NCBI RefSeq assembly: GCF_005222205.1
Contig: NZ_CP032347.1
Location: 186,001 to 250,000, forward strand
DNA: 64,000 bases
DNA from: Azospirillum brasilense
GTDB taxonomy: Bacteria > Pseudomonadota > Alphaproteobacteria > Azospirillales > Azospirillaceae
Direction of reading: 5' to 3'
Position 1 is the first letter of the stretch; each line of letters begins with the position of its first letter. The notes under the pieces are model-generated. The model saw nothing but the letters and a program-made list of their open reading frames with translations, did not search any database and was not told the origin of the DNA. The translations under genes and the position numbers were made by a program. Below are positions 17,815 through 25,563 of this stretch, piece by piece.

Positions 17815-18706
17815 GGACGTACCCCTTGCTGGCGCGGCCCAGCAGATTGAACAGCATCACCACACCCAGCACCGAGACCATGAAGACGATGGAGATGGCG
17901 GCGGCGAAGGGCCAGTTGTGGAGCGTGATCGTCTGTTGATAGATGTATTGCGGCATGAACAGCATCTGCCCGCCGCCGACCAGCGACTGGGTGATGAAGG
18001 CGGTGACCGCGGCGGCGTAGGTCAGCAGGCACCCCGCGACGATCCCCGGCAGGCTCAGCGGCAGCGTCACCTTGAGGAAGCCCCGCCACGGCCCGGCGCC
18101 CAGCGCCGCCGAGGCGTCGAGCAGGTTGGGGTCCAGACGCGACAGGGTGGTGATCAGCGGCAGCACCATCAGCGGCATCTGCACCTGCACCAGGGCGGCG
18201 ACCAGACCGCCTTCGGTGTAGAGCAGGCGCAACGGCGTCTCCGCCAGACCCAGCGACAGCAGCAGGTTGTTGACGATGCCGTCCCGCCCGAGGATGACGA
18301 TCCAGGCGAAGGTGCGCACCACGACGGAGGTCAGCAGCGGCAGGATGATGATCAGGATCAGCGCCGATTGCATCCGCGGTCCGCTGCGGGTGTAGAGCCA
18401 GGCCAGCGGATAGCCGAACAGCAGCGTCAGCGCCGTGACCTTCACCCCCAGCAGCAGCGTGCTGCCGAGCACGGCCAGATTGAAGGTGTCGCCGAAGAAG
18501 CGGATGTACTGGTCCAGCCCGAACCGGGTCATCTCCGCGTCGGCGTAGAGGCTGACGGCGACCAGCAGGAGCAGCGGCGTCACGAAGAACACCGCGAAGA
18601 AGGCGGCCAGCGGCAGCGCCAGCGTCCATTCCCGCCCGATGCGGGGCCGTGCGGCGGTCGCGGGTCCGGCGAGCCCAGGGGCGGTGATGGCGGTGGCTGC
18701 GGTCAT
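17807..18706 (-). CDS. ABC transporter permease, PotB type
   Basis: A 299-residue permease. A short cytoplasmic N-terminus (GLAGPATAARPRIGREW) precedes the first TM helix (LALPLAAFFAVFFVTPLLLL). The ATPase-contact loop LLDASAALGAGPWRGFLKVT lies in the C-terminal half. The family (PotB/HisM-like) forms a heterodimeric channel with the following PotC-type permease. A 53-base GC palindrome of the local repeat family separates it from the binding-protein gene, which could tune expression within the operon. Confidence 0.87.
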   Translation of the reverse strand: MTAATAITAPGLAGPATAARPRIGREWTLALPLAAFFAVFFVTPLLLLVAVSLYADAEMTRFGLDQYIRFFGDTFNLAVLGSTLLLGVKVTALTLLFGYPLAWLYTRSGPRMQSALILIIILPLLTSVVVRTFAWIVILGRDGIVNNLLLSLGLAETPLRLLYTEGGLVAALVQVQMPLMVLPLITTLSRLDPNLLDASAALGAGPWRGFLKVTLPLSLPGIVAGCLLTYAAAVTAFITQSLVGGGQMLFMPQYIYQQTITLHNWPFAAAISIVFMVSVLGVVMLFNLLGRASKGYVHA

Positions 18707-18743
18707 GGGCGCGATCTCTTTGGAGGAGGGAAGTGGTTGCAGT

Positions 18744-18796
18744 GGCCCCCCTCCCGCCCTCCCTCGCTCTCGCAGGGGGAGGGTTGGGTGGGGGCC
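18744..18796. repeat. GC-rich palindromic intergenic repeat (copy A)
   Basis: A C-rich left half (GCCCCCCTCCCGCCCTCCC) faces a G-rich right half (GGGGGAGGGTTGGGTGGGGG) around CGCTCTCGCA. It shares its arms with copies B and C and is placed between two cotranscribed ABC genes, as REP elements often are. Confidence 0.7.
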
Positions 18797-18808
18797 CGTT
18801 TCCCGCCC

Positions 18809-19855
18809 TTACACCTTGATCTCCTTGTTGAACCGCTCGATCCAGCCGGCGCGGTTCTGGTTGATCACCGACCAGTCGTGGAACACGAAGGACGCCTTCA
18901 GCTCCTCCTGGTCCTTGGCGATCATGCGGGCGATGTCACCGTCCATCTGCACCTTGGAATTCGTCGGAATGACGTAGAAGGGCGCCTGCATCAGCTTGGT
19001 CTGCACCTCCGGCGCCATGGCGGATTCGATCAGCGCCGCCGCCAGCTTGGCGTTGGGCGAGTTCTTGGTGATGTGGGCGGTGGTCAGGAAGGCGATGGTG
19101 CCGGTCTTCGGCTTGGCGAACTCCACCGGCACGCCGCGGGCGCGCAGGATCTGGATGGCGTTGAAGTTGCCCGGGGAGATGTCGATCTGGCCCTGCTGGA
19201 ACAGGGTGGCGAGCGCGCCGGGATTCGGCGCGACGGCGCCGAGATTCGGCTGAAGCTCCTTCAGCGCGGCGAAGGCCGGCTCGATGTCGTTCTCGCCGCC
19301 GCCGCGGGTCTTCGCCAGCTCGACCATGAAGGCGGTGCCGAGCGTGGAGTTCATGTTGGTGATGCCGACGCGGCCCTTGTATTCCGGCTTCCACAGGTCG
19401 TCCCAGCTCGTCGGCGGGGTCTTGACCTTCTCCGGGTTGTAGGTGATGCCGACCGCCTGGAAGAAGATGCCCGGCCCTTCGGGAAGCTGGGCCACCGGCA
19501 GAAGGTCCTGGTAGTTCTTGCTGTCCGCGACGGGGAAGGGGGCGGCCAGATCCTGGCCGATCACCGACAGGCGCGGGCCGGGGTCCATCAGCATCACGTC
19601 GATCGGCGGGTTCGCCTTGGCGGCGGACACCTTGGCGATCATGTCCACCGACAGCATCGGGTCCAGCGCGATGTCGGCGTTGCCCGTGGCCTTGCGGAAA
19701 TGCGGGACGATGACGTCGCGGTGGGCTTCCTCCCAGCTTCCGGTGAAGGTGGCGAACACCAGCTTGCGCGCCTGCGCCCAGCTCATGCCGGGGAACAGGG
19801 ACATGGCGCCGAGCGTGAGGCCGGCGGCGAGGATCTGGCGGCGGTCGAAGGTCAT
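18809..19855 (-). CDS. Extracellular solute-binding protein, PotD/PotF type, Tat-exported
   Basis: A 348-residue periplasmic binding protein. The N-terminus (MTFDRRQILAAGLTLGAMSL) has twin arginines before a hydrophobic core, consistent with Tat export, and likely cleavage after SWAQA. The mature part has the cluster-D polyamine-type layout (ATFTGSWEEAHRDVIVPHF at the start, PPTSWDDLWKPEYKGRVGI in the middle). It delivers ligand to the two permeases downstream. Residues that would prove polyamine binding cannot be judged by eye. Confidence 0.87.
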   Translation of the reverse strand: MTFDRRQILAAGLTLGAMSLFPGMSWAQARKLVFATFTGSWEEAHRDVIVPHFRKATGNADIALDPMLSVDMIAKVSAAKANPPIDVMLMDPGPRLSVIGQDLAAPFPVADSKNYQDLLPVAQLPEGPGIFFQAVGITYNPEKVKTPPTSWDDLWKPEYKGRVGITNMNSTLGTAFMVELAKTRGGGENDIEPAFAALKELQPNLGAVAPNPGALATLFQQGQIDISPGNFNAIQILRARGVPVEFAKPKTGTIAFLTTAHITKNSPNAKLAAALIESAMAPEVQTKLMQAPFYVIPTNSKVQMDGDIARMIAKDQEELKASFVFHDWSVINQNRAGWIERFNKEIKV

Positions 19856-19901
19856 CGGCGGGCACTCCAGGGGGAGGAGGAGAGAAGGGGGAGGGGAGGA
19901 A

Positions 19902-21065
19902 TCAGGCGCCCGCGGGAACGGCGAAGGCGCGGCAGGTCTGGGGGGAGACGGGCTGCAGCCGGACCGGCGTGCCGGGCGCGCGCAGAGCGGCGCCGGCCAC
20001 GCGCGGCTCGGTCACCTTCACCTGCCCGCCGTCGGCGGTGCGCACCTCGTACACGACCACGGGGCCGAGCGGCAGGGCGAGGTCCACGGTGCCGGCGATC
20101 TGCTGGGGCGCCGCCTCGGTGGCGAGCCGCAGATTCTCCGGGCGCACGCAGAGGATGGCGGGGTCGCCCGCGGTCAAAGCGGCGTCGGGCGTGACGGCGG
20201 AGAGCATGGTCCCGGCCTCCAGCGCCACTTCGGCGACGCTTCCGGAGGTGCGGACGACGCGGCCCCGCAACTGGTTGGCGCTGCCGACGAAGCCGTTGAC
20301 GAACAGGGTCCCGGGACGGTCGTAGACGTCCTCCGGCGTGCCGAATTGCTCCAGCCTGCCGCGGCTCAGCACGGCGATGCGGTCGGCCATGCTCAGCGCC
20401 TCCTCCTGGTCGTGGGTGACCATGATGGTGGTGATGCCGAAGCGGCGCTGGAGCTGCTTGATCTCGATCTGCATGTCCAGCCGCAGGTTCTTGTCGAGCG
20501 CCGCGAAGGGCTCGTCGAGCAGCAGGATGCTCGGCTGGATCGCCAGGGCGCGGGCCAGCGCCACGCGCTGCTGCTGTCCGCCGGAGAGCTGCTTGGGGAA
20601 GCGGTCGCGCATGGCGTCCAGCTTCACCAGGCCGAGCATGGCCTCCACCCGCGCCCGCACCGCGTCGCGGGCCGCCCCCCGCGCCTCCAAGCCATAGGCG
20701 ACGTTCTGCGCCACGGTCATGTGCGGGAACAGCGCGTAGTTCTGGAACACGATGCCGACGCCGCGCCCGGCGGGCGGCAGGCTGTCGACCACCCGGTCGC
20801 CGATGACGACGCGGCCCAGCGTCTGCGCCTGGAAGCCGGCGAGGATGCGCAGCAGCGTGGTCTTGCCGCAGCCGGACGGCCCCAACAGGGCCACCAGCTC
20901 GCCCGCCTTGATCTCCAGCGTCACGTTGTCCACGGCGGTGGAGGCCCCGAAGCGGTGGGTGATGCCGTCCAGCGTCACCGCGACGCCCGCCGGCGTGGCG
21001 GACTCCTCCGCGGCAGGCTGCGGGACCGGCGGGTGGTGCGAACGGGCGGAGTGGAGTGCGGCCAT
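19902..21065 (-). CDS. ABC transporter ATP-binding protein, PotA type
   Basis: About 387 residues from ATG 21065. The open frame extends 40 codons further upstream, but that part is low-complexity and lacks a good ribosome site. Walker A is GPSGCGKTT, the Q-loop region FQNYALFPHM, the signature LSGGQQQR, Walker B LLLDEP and the switch histidine in VTHDQEEA. A C-terminal TOBE domain (ILCVRPENLRLA) is present. It energises the PotB/PotC-type permeases and is the first gene of the operon. The 520-base upstream region should carry the promoter. Confidence 0.88.
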   Translation of the reverse strand: MAALHSARSHHPPVPQPAAEESATPAGVAVTLDGITHRFGASTAVDNVTLEIKAGELVALLGPSGCGKTTLLRILAGFQAQTLGRVVIGDRVVDSLPPAGRGVGIVFQNYALFPHMTVAQNVAYGLEARGAARDAVRARVEAMLGLVKLDAMRDRFPKQLSGGQQQRVALARALAIQPSILLLDEPFAALDKNLRLDMQIEIKQLQRRFGITTIMVTHDQEEALSMADRIAVLSRGRLEQFGTPEDVYDRPGTLFVNGFVGSANQLRGRVVRTSGSVAEVALEAGTMLSAVTPDAALTAGDPAILCVRPENLRLATEAAPQQIAGTVDLALPLGPVVVYEVRTADGGQVKVTEPRVAGAALRAPGTPVRLQPVSPQTCRAFAVPAGA

Positions 21066-21587
21066 GGGGCGTATCCTGGTGGGGCGCACCGGCGGGAACC
21101 CCCCGGTGGCGCGGCGCAGGACAGGGAAGAGCAACCCGCGTGCCATTCCGCCGCGCTCAAGGACGCTCCGGCCCCGGCTCCCCACACACTCTGGTGTTCG
21201 CCCGGACAGCCCTGTTCGGGCGCGGCGCGAAGCTGGGCAATCTGCCCGTCAAATATGCCTAAGATTTGGTCACAGCCTCAGCCGTGATCATGATGCCCGA
21301 AGCGTGGGCATAGAGGCGAGGCGCACGGGTGGGGCAAGGCAGTCGAGAGAGGTGGTCTCCCTTGTGCGCCACGCATCGCGGGGGAGGGGAGAGGTGGGCA
21401 TTGGATTGTTCTTGTTGGCAACTGTCGTCCTGTATTGGCGTCGCCCAATTCAGAGCGCGCCAGCGCTCTGACCGCCCATGTCGCCGCCGGCTTTTCTTGC
21501 TGGATTTTGTGAAATCTGCTATGGAAACAGAATTGCGCAGATTTTTCCTGCCTCTCTTCTTTGATTGTCATCTTAAGGTCGCTCGTC
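21066..21587. other. 522-bp intergenic region, turning A+T-rich to the right
   Basis: Between divergent genes. The left half is GC-rich and contains a small hairpin (CGCCCG at 21199-21204 with CGGGCG at 21217-21222). The right half (from about 21400) drops sharply in GC toward the glycosyltransferase-like gene. Open frames here lack start signals. It should hold the promoters of the PotABCD-type operon and of the gene at 21588. Confidence 0.5.
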
Positions 21588-22391
21588 ATGAAAATCTTGT
21601 TCCCAGAGAATAAAGGGCAGCGCTATTATGACATTCATTTTCGCTATATTCTGGAGATATTTCGATATTCTGGCGCGGACATTGATTTTGCAAACATATC
21701 TTCTGAAAATGAAACCGTGTTGTTTTGCAACGTCGATGGGCAGTGGATTCTCTTTGATTTCTCCGATGCCGGTCTTTGGACGTACGATAGCAAACTTCCT
21801 GTCTTCAAGTTTCACTGTAAGACAGGAGAATCCTATCTGAATGTTTTTCCTTTTTCTCCGGTGTCCTTCTATGATTGGGATGAATTTTATCGCCTGCGTT
21901 CCGGTGTGAAATACGCTCCGGTGGGCCGCCTTGGGATCACCATGCGCCAACGCCCTTACGGCAATGCGCTTCAGCGGCGCCTTGAGGTCATGACACAGCT
22001 CCGTGTCGCCTTCGGTGACGCTTTCGCCAACGACCAGCTCCCCCAAGCCGCGTTCTGGGACGACGTGTCCAACATCCGGCTCAGCGTGTGCGTGCCCGGG
22101 CAGAACAACAACATGCTGGACCGGGGCCAGCTCCAATACATGGCCCTCGGTGCCGCGACGGTGTCGCCACGCTTGCCGGAGGTTCTGCCGTTCGACGCCA
22201 ATCTGGACGGTTGCTATCTCCCCTGCGCCGACGGCTATGAGGATCTGACATCCGTGATCGCCAACGCGGATGACGCGACCCTGGAGGCGATCGGGCGCAA
22301 AGCCGCGGACGTCTTCGAGCGCAGCTGCACGCCGGCCCGGCTGGTCGAATGGGTCGAGCGCTGCATCCACGCGCATGAGCGCTTCGATTGA
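21588..22391 (+). CDS. Glycosyltransferase-like protein of low-GC origin
   Basis: A 267-residue protein starting MKILFPENKGQRYYDIHFRY, ATG preceded by AAGG. The C-terminal part (AALGAATVSPRLPEVLPFDA and CADGYEDLTSVIANADDATL) resembles the donor-binding half of GT4-like or CgeB-like glycosyltransferases, in which a conserved segment is followed by a per-residue penalty loop. The N-terminal half matches nothing I know. The first ~90 codons are distinctly A+T-rich compared with neighbours, while the last third has normal GC. This suggests acquisition or a chimera. It may be truncated compared with full-length GT4 enzymes (350-400 residues). It lies upstream of the OpgC cluster, so glycan work is plausible. 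Confidence 0.5.
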   Translation: MKILFPENKGQRYYDIHFRYILEIFRYSGADIDFANISSENETVLFCNVDGQWILFDFSDAGLWTYDSKLPVFKFHCKTGESYLNVFPFSPVSFYDWDEFYRLRSGVKYAPVGRLGITMRQRPYGNALQRRLEVMTQLRVAFGDAFANDQLPQAAFWDDVSNIRLSVCVPGQNNNMLDRGQLQYMALGAATVSPRLPEVLPFDANLDGCYLPCADGYEDLTSVIANADDATLEAIGRKAADVFERSCTPARLVEWVERCIHAHERFD

Positions 22392-22685
22392 AGGGAGGCT
22401 CGTGGCGTCGTTGCGATCTCGGAGGTCGGGATCGGCCGGTCGGCAGGAGTTGAGCGGCCAGCGGCGCAAAGCGGAACAGCCCGTGGCCGGTGAGGGGCGA
22501 GCACCAAACTGGCGGACAAGGCATCCGGCGGGGCCGGGATGGGCCGTCCGGCACGGTGCTGCAAAGCGGCAGGGATGCGCCGCGCGTCGGCACGGGATCG
22601 CCGTTCACCGTCCGCCGAGCCGATTGCCAAGACCGGAACACCGTGCCACGGTGCGCCGCACACGAAACAAGGGCGGGGTCGGGCG

Positions 22686-23879
22686 GTGGCGTCGGGCGGC
22701 AAGCGCGATCTTCGGTTGGACTTTTTCCGCGGGCTGGCCCTCTGGTTCATCTTCGTGGACCATATTCCGGGCAACCAGATCGCCTGGGTGACGATGCGCA
22801 ACTTCGGTCTCAGCGACGCGACCGAGGTCTTCGTGTTCATCTCCGGCTACACCTCGTCGCTGGTCTATGCGCGGATCCTCGACCAGCATGGCTGGCGGTT
22901 TGCGGCGGCCAAGGTCCTGGACCGCTGCTGGACGCTCTACATCGCCTATCTCTTCCTGTTCATCGCCTTTACGGCGCAGGTCGCCTACACCGCGCGCGTC
23001 TTCGACAACCCGCTGTTCACCGAGGAAATGGGCATCGCCGGCTTCTTCGCCGATCCCGCGGTGTCGCTGGTCCAGGCGCTGGCTCTGAAATTCCGCCCGG
23101 CCAACCTGGATATCCTGCCGCTCTACATCGTGCTGCTGCTGTCCCTCCCGGTCGTTCTGCCGGTGCTAAGGCGCTGGCCGCTGGCCCTGCTGGCCGGGTC
23201 GGTCGCGCTCTACGCGGCGGCGCGCCTCCTGGACTGGAACCTGCCGACCTACCCGGACGGCGGCGTCTGGTTCTTCAACCCCTTTGCCTGGCAGCTCCTG
23301 TTCGTGCTGGGGGCGACCATGCAGCGGCTGCCCGAGGTGGCGGCGGCGCTGACGAAGCGGCGGACCGCGCTGCTGTGGCTGGCTGGGGGGTATCTGTTCG
23401 CTTCCCTCCTGCTGGTGATCTCCTGGCAGGTCGCGCCGATGGCCGCCCTGATGCCGGTGTGGCTGGCGGAGATCCTCTACCCGATCAGCAAGACCGACCT
23501 TGATTTGCTTCGGCTCGCGCATTTCTGCGCGCTGGCCTACGTCGTCCTGCAGATCGCGCGGTTCGACAGCGCTTGGCTGCGCTGGCCGGCTCTGGCGCCG
23601 GTGATCCTGTGCGGGCGGCAGTCGCTTCAGGTCTTCTGCCTGGGCATCTTTCTGTCCTTCGCTGGCCAGACCGTTCTGAACCACTGGTCCGCCTCGCTTT
23701 TTGCCCAGTTTTCGGTCACACTCGCCGGAATCGCCGTGATGGTGGCCGCCGCGCGGGTGCTGACCTGGTATCAGTCCGTGGGACGGCCGCCCCGCCAACC
23801 GGCGTCCGCCCCGCCCGCGGCCACCGCCGCACCACTGGCCCCTGCCGCCACAGCTTCTGCCAAGGACCCGAGCGCATGA
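22686..23879 (+). CDS. opgC: OpgC-type membrane acyltransferase
   Basis: About 397 residues, ten or so TM helices. The N-terminus RDLRLDFFRGLALWFIFVDH and following FGLSDATEVFVFISGYTSS are characteristic of the OpgC family, which transfers succinyl groups onto osmoregulated periplasmic glucans. I chose GTG 22686, directly before the conserved start; the frame continues 49 codons upstream but that extension is low-quality. The C-terminus is a Pro/Ala-rich tail. The last four bases overlap the start of the next gene (ATGA), so it is coupled with two SGNH-fold periplasmic proteins. No opgG or opgH lies in the window. Confidence 0.85.
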   Translation: MASGGKRDLRLDFFRGLALWFIFVDHIPGNQIAWVTMRNFGLSDATEVFVFISGYTSSLVYARILDQHGWRFAAAKVLDRCWTLYIAYLFLFIAFTAQVAYTARVFDNPLFTEEMGIAGFFADPAVSLVQALALKFRPANLDILPLYIVLLLSLPVVLPVLRRWPLALLAGSVALYAAARLLDWNLPTYPDGGVWFFNPFAWQLLFVLGATMQRLPEVAAALTKRRTALLWLAGGYLFASLLLVISWQVAPMAALMPVWLAEILYPISKTDLDLLRLAHFCALAYVVLQIARFDSAWLRWPALAPVILCGRQSLQVFCLGIFLSFAGQTVLNHWSASLFAQFSVTLAGIAVMVAAARVLTWYQSVGRPPRQPASAPPAATAAPLAPAATASAKDPSA

Positions 23880-24637
23880 AGCGCGCGACCGTCTTGACCC
23901 TGGCCGTTCTCGCGGGACTGACCGCATCCACCGCCATGGGCGTCGCGCAGGCGGCGTCGGAGACGCCCAGCGACCCCTGCGCCGTTCCGGAAAGCGTCTA
24001 CACCGTGGATGGCGCCCTGCCGCGCGCCTGGGAGCGGCTGAAGCGCGGCGGCGCGCTGCCCATCCTGGTGCTGAACTCGGCGAGTTCGCGCCCCGACACC
24101 GCCTATCCGGCGCTGCTGGAGAAGGAGCTGGCGGCCCGCTTGCCCGACCGCAAGGTCAGCGTGACCGTCCGCAGCGCGCCGGGGGCGACCGTGCAGGAGA
24201 TGCTGCCGATCCTGAACCGGGAACTGGCCGCCTCCGCCGCCTCCCTGCTGGTCTGGCAGGTGGGGACGGCGGACGCCATGCGGAACATCGGGCCCGACAG
24301 CTTCGGGGAGGCGCTGGGCCGCGGCATCGCGGCGGCCCAGGGGCGCGGCGCCGACGTGATCCTGATGGACATGCAGTACAGCCCGCAGACGAGCCAGCTC
24401 ATCACCTTCCAGCCCTACCTGGACTATGTGGAGTGGATGTCGCAGAACAGCGACGTGGTCCATTTCCCCCGTTTCGAGATGATGCGGCATTGGTTCGAGG
24501 AGGGCCGTGTCGGCTTCGCCCCTGACTCCAAGGAGGAGAAGCTGCAGGCCTACCAGTTCGTCCACCGCTGCCTCGGCCGCATCCTGGCCGACACCGTGTC
24601 CACCATGATCGACCGCGCCGGGAGACCCGCTCCGTGA
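23876..24637 (+). CDS. Periplasmic SGNH-fold protein, probably catalytically inactive
   Basis: A 253-residue protein with a signal peptide (LTLAVLAGLTASTAMGVAQA). The SGNH core is recognisable: block I region LVLNSASSRPDTAYPALLEK, block III region LLVWQVGTADAM and a central VILMDMQYSP. The usual block I GDS is NSASS, and the block V DxxH is absent (the segment reads FAPDSKEEKLQAYQFVHR). It is therefore probably a structural or substrate-binding relative. Its paralogue immediately downstream keeps the catalytic residues and shares the LMDMQYSP/LMDLQYAP segment. The start overlaps opgC. Confidence 0.72.
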   Translation: MKRATVLTLAVLAGLTASTAMGVAQAASETPSDPCAVPESVYTVDGALPRAWERLKRGGALPILVLNSASSRPDTAYPALLEKELAARLPDRKVSVTVRSAPGATVQEMLPILNRELAASAASLLVWQVGTADAMRNIGPDSFGEALGRGIAAAQGRGADVILMDMQYSPQTSQLITFQPYLDYVEWMSQNSDVVHFPRFEMMRHWFEEGRVGFAPDSKEEKLQAYQFVHRCLGRILADTVSTMIDRAGRPAP

Positions 24638-24695
24638 CAGGCACGCCCGCCCCCGGACCCGTGGCCGGAGGGCCGCCGTCCTCTCCGCCGCCCTG

Positions 24696-25448
24696 TTGTC
24701 CCTCGTCCCGTTCCTCGCCGGCCTGACCGCCACGCCCGATCCGGTGCGGGCGGCGGCCTGCGCCGTCTCCGTGCAGACCGCCGACCTCGCCGTGCCGCTG
24801 CCGCGCAGCGCTCGGGCGCTGGCCGCTGGCGGGCCGCTGCGCATCGTCGCCATCGGCTCCTCCTCGACGGCCGGGGCGGGGGCGAGCAAAGCGGAACACA
24901 GCTACCCGGCGCGGCTGGCCGAGCATCTCGGCGCGCGCTACCCTGGTCTCGCCCTGACCATTCTCAACAAAGGCGCCAACGGGGAGACTGGGCCGGACAT
25001 GCTGAAGCGCTTCCGGCGCGACGTTCTGGACGAGGCGCCCGATCTGGTGATCTGGCAGGTGGCGGCCAACACCGTCCTGCGCGGCGACGATCCCGACGCG
25101 GCGGAGCAGGTGATCCGCAACGGCGTGCGGACGCTGAAGGACGCCGGACTGGACGTCGTTCTGATGGACCTGCAATACGCCCCGGCCATGCTGGCGAAGC
25201 CCCGGCACGGGGAGATGGAGGAGCGCATCGCTCGCGTCGCTGCGGAGGAGGGGGTTGGCCTGTTCCACCGCTACGCGGTGATGCGCCAGTGGGTGGAGAC
25301 AGGGCAGGCCGCCATGGGCGATCTGGTCGGTCCGGACGGCATCCACCAGAACGACTTCGGCTACGACTGCGTGGCCCGCACGCTGGCCGCCTCGCTGCAC
25401 GACGCCTTCAGCCTGCGGACGGCGGGGACGGTGTCCGGGCGTCCGTGA
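24696..25448 (+). CDS. Periplasmic SGNH/GDSL hydrolase with probable frameshift at its start
   Basis: The visible frame from TTG 24696 gives 250 residues. Block I is IVAIGSSSTAGAG, block III LVIWQVAANTVLRG and block V DGIHQNDFGY, so the Ser and Asp-His catalytic residues are intact. It should be an esterase or acyl-handling enzyme. No good start exists in this frame. However, GTG 24634, overlapping the previous stop, would join it if one base were added in the C5 run at 24650-24654. That repaired product has a textbook signal peptide (RTRGRRAAVLSAALL, then SLVPFLAGLTA). Either the gene is frameshifted, the sequence has a single-base error, or TTG is used with a shortened signal. Confidence 0.75.
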   Translation: MSLVPFLAGLTATPDPVRAAACAVSVQTADLAVPLPRSARALAAGGPLRIVAIGSSSTAGAGASKAEHSYPARLAEHLGARYPGLALTILNKGANGETGPDMLKRFRRDVLDEAPDLVIWQVAANTVLRGDDPDAAEQVIRNGVRTLKDAGLDVVLMDLQYAPAMLAKPRHGEMEERIARVAAEEGVGLFHRYAVMRQWVETGQAAMGDLVGPDGIHQNDFGYDCVARTLAASLHDAFSLRTAGTVSGRP

Positions 25449-25456
25449 GGGTCAAT

Positions 25457-25558
25457 GCCCCCCACCCCGGCCCTCCCCCGCTGACGCAGGGGAGGGGGAT
25501 TTTGCAAAGCGGCGGCCGTCCCCTCCCCTGCGAAGCGGGGGAGGGTTAGGGTGGGGGC
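25457..25558. repeat. GC-rich palindromic intergenic repeat (copy B)
   Basis: A composite palindrome. The outer arms are GCCCCCCACCCCGGCCC... and ...GGGTTAGGGTGGGGGC; the inner arms are GACGCAGGGGAGGGG and CCCCTCCCCTGCGAA around a GGCGGCCG centre. It lies between the convergent SGNH and amidase genes and is a clear relative of copy C. It may also act as a bidirectional transcription stop. Confidence 0.75.
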
Positions 25559-25563
25559 CGCCG

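Noticed and set aside
17690..20194. 834-codon plus-strand frame across the PotABCD-type operon
   Set aside because: It is rich in Gln, Arg and His and antisense to four clear ABC genes; a GC-rich artefact.
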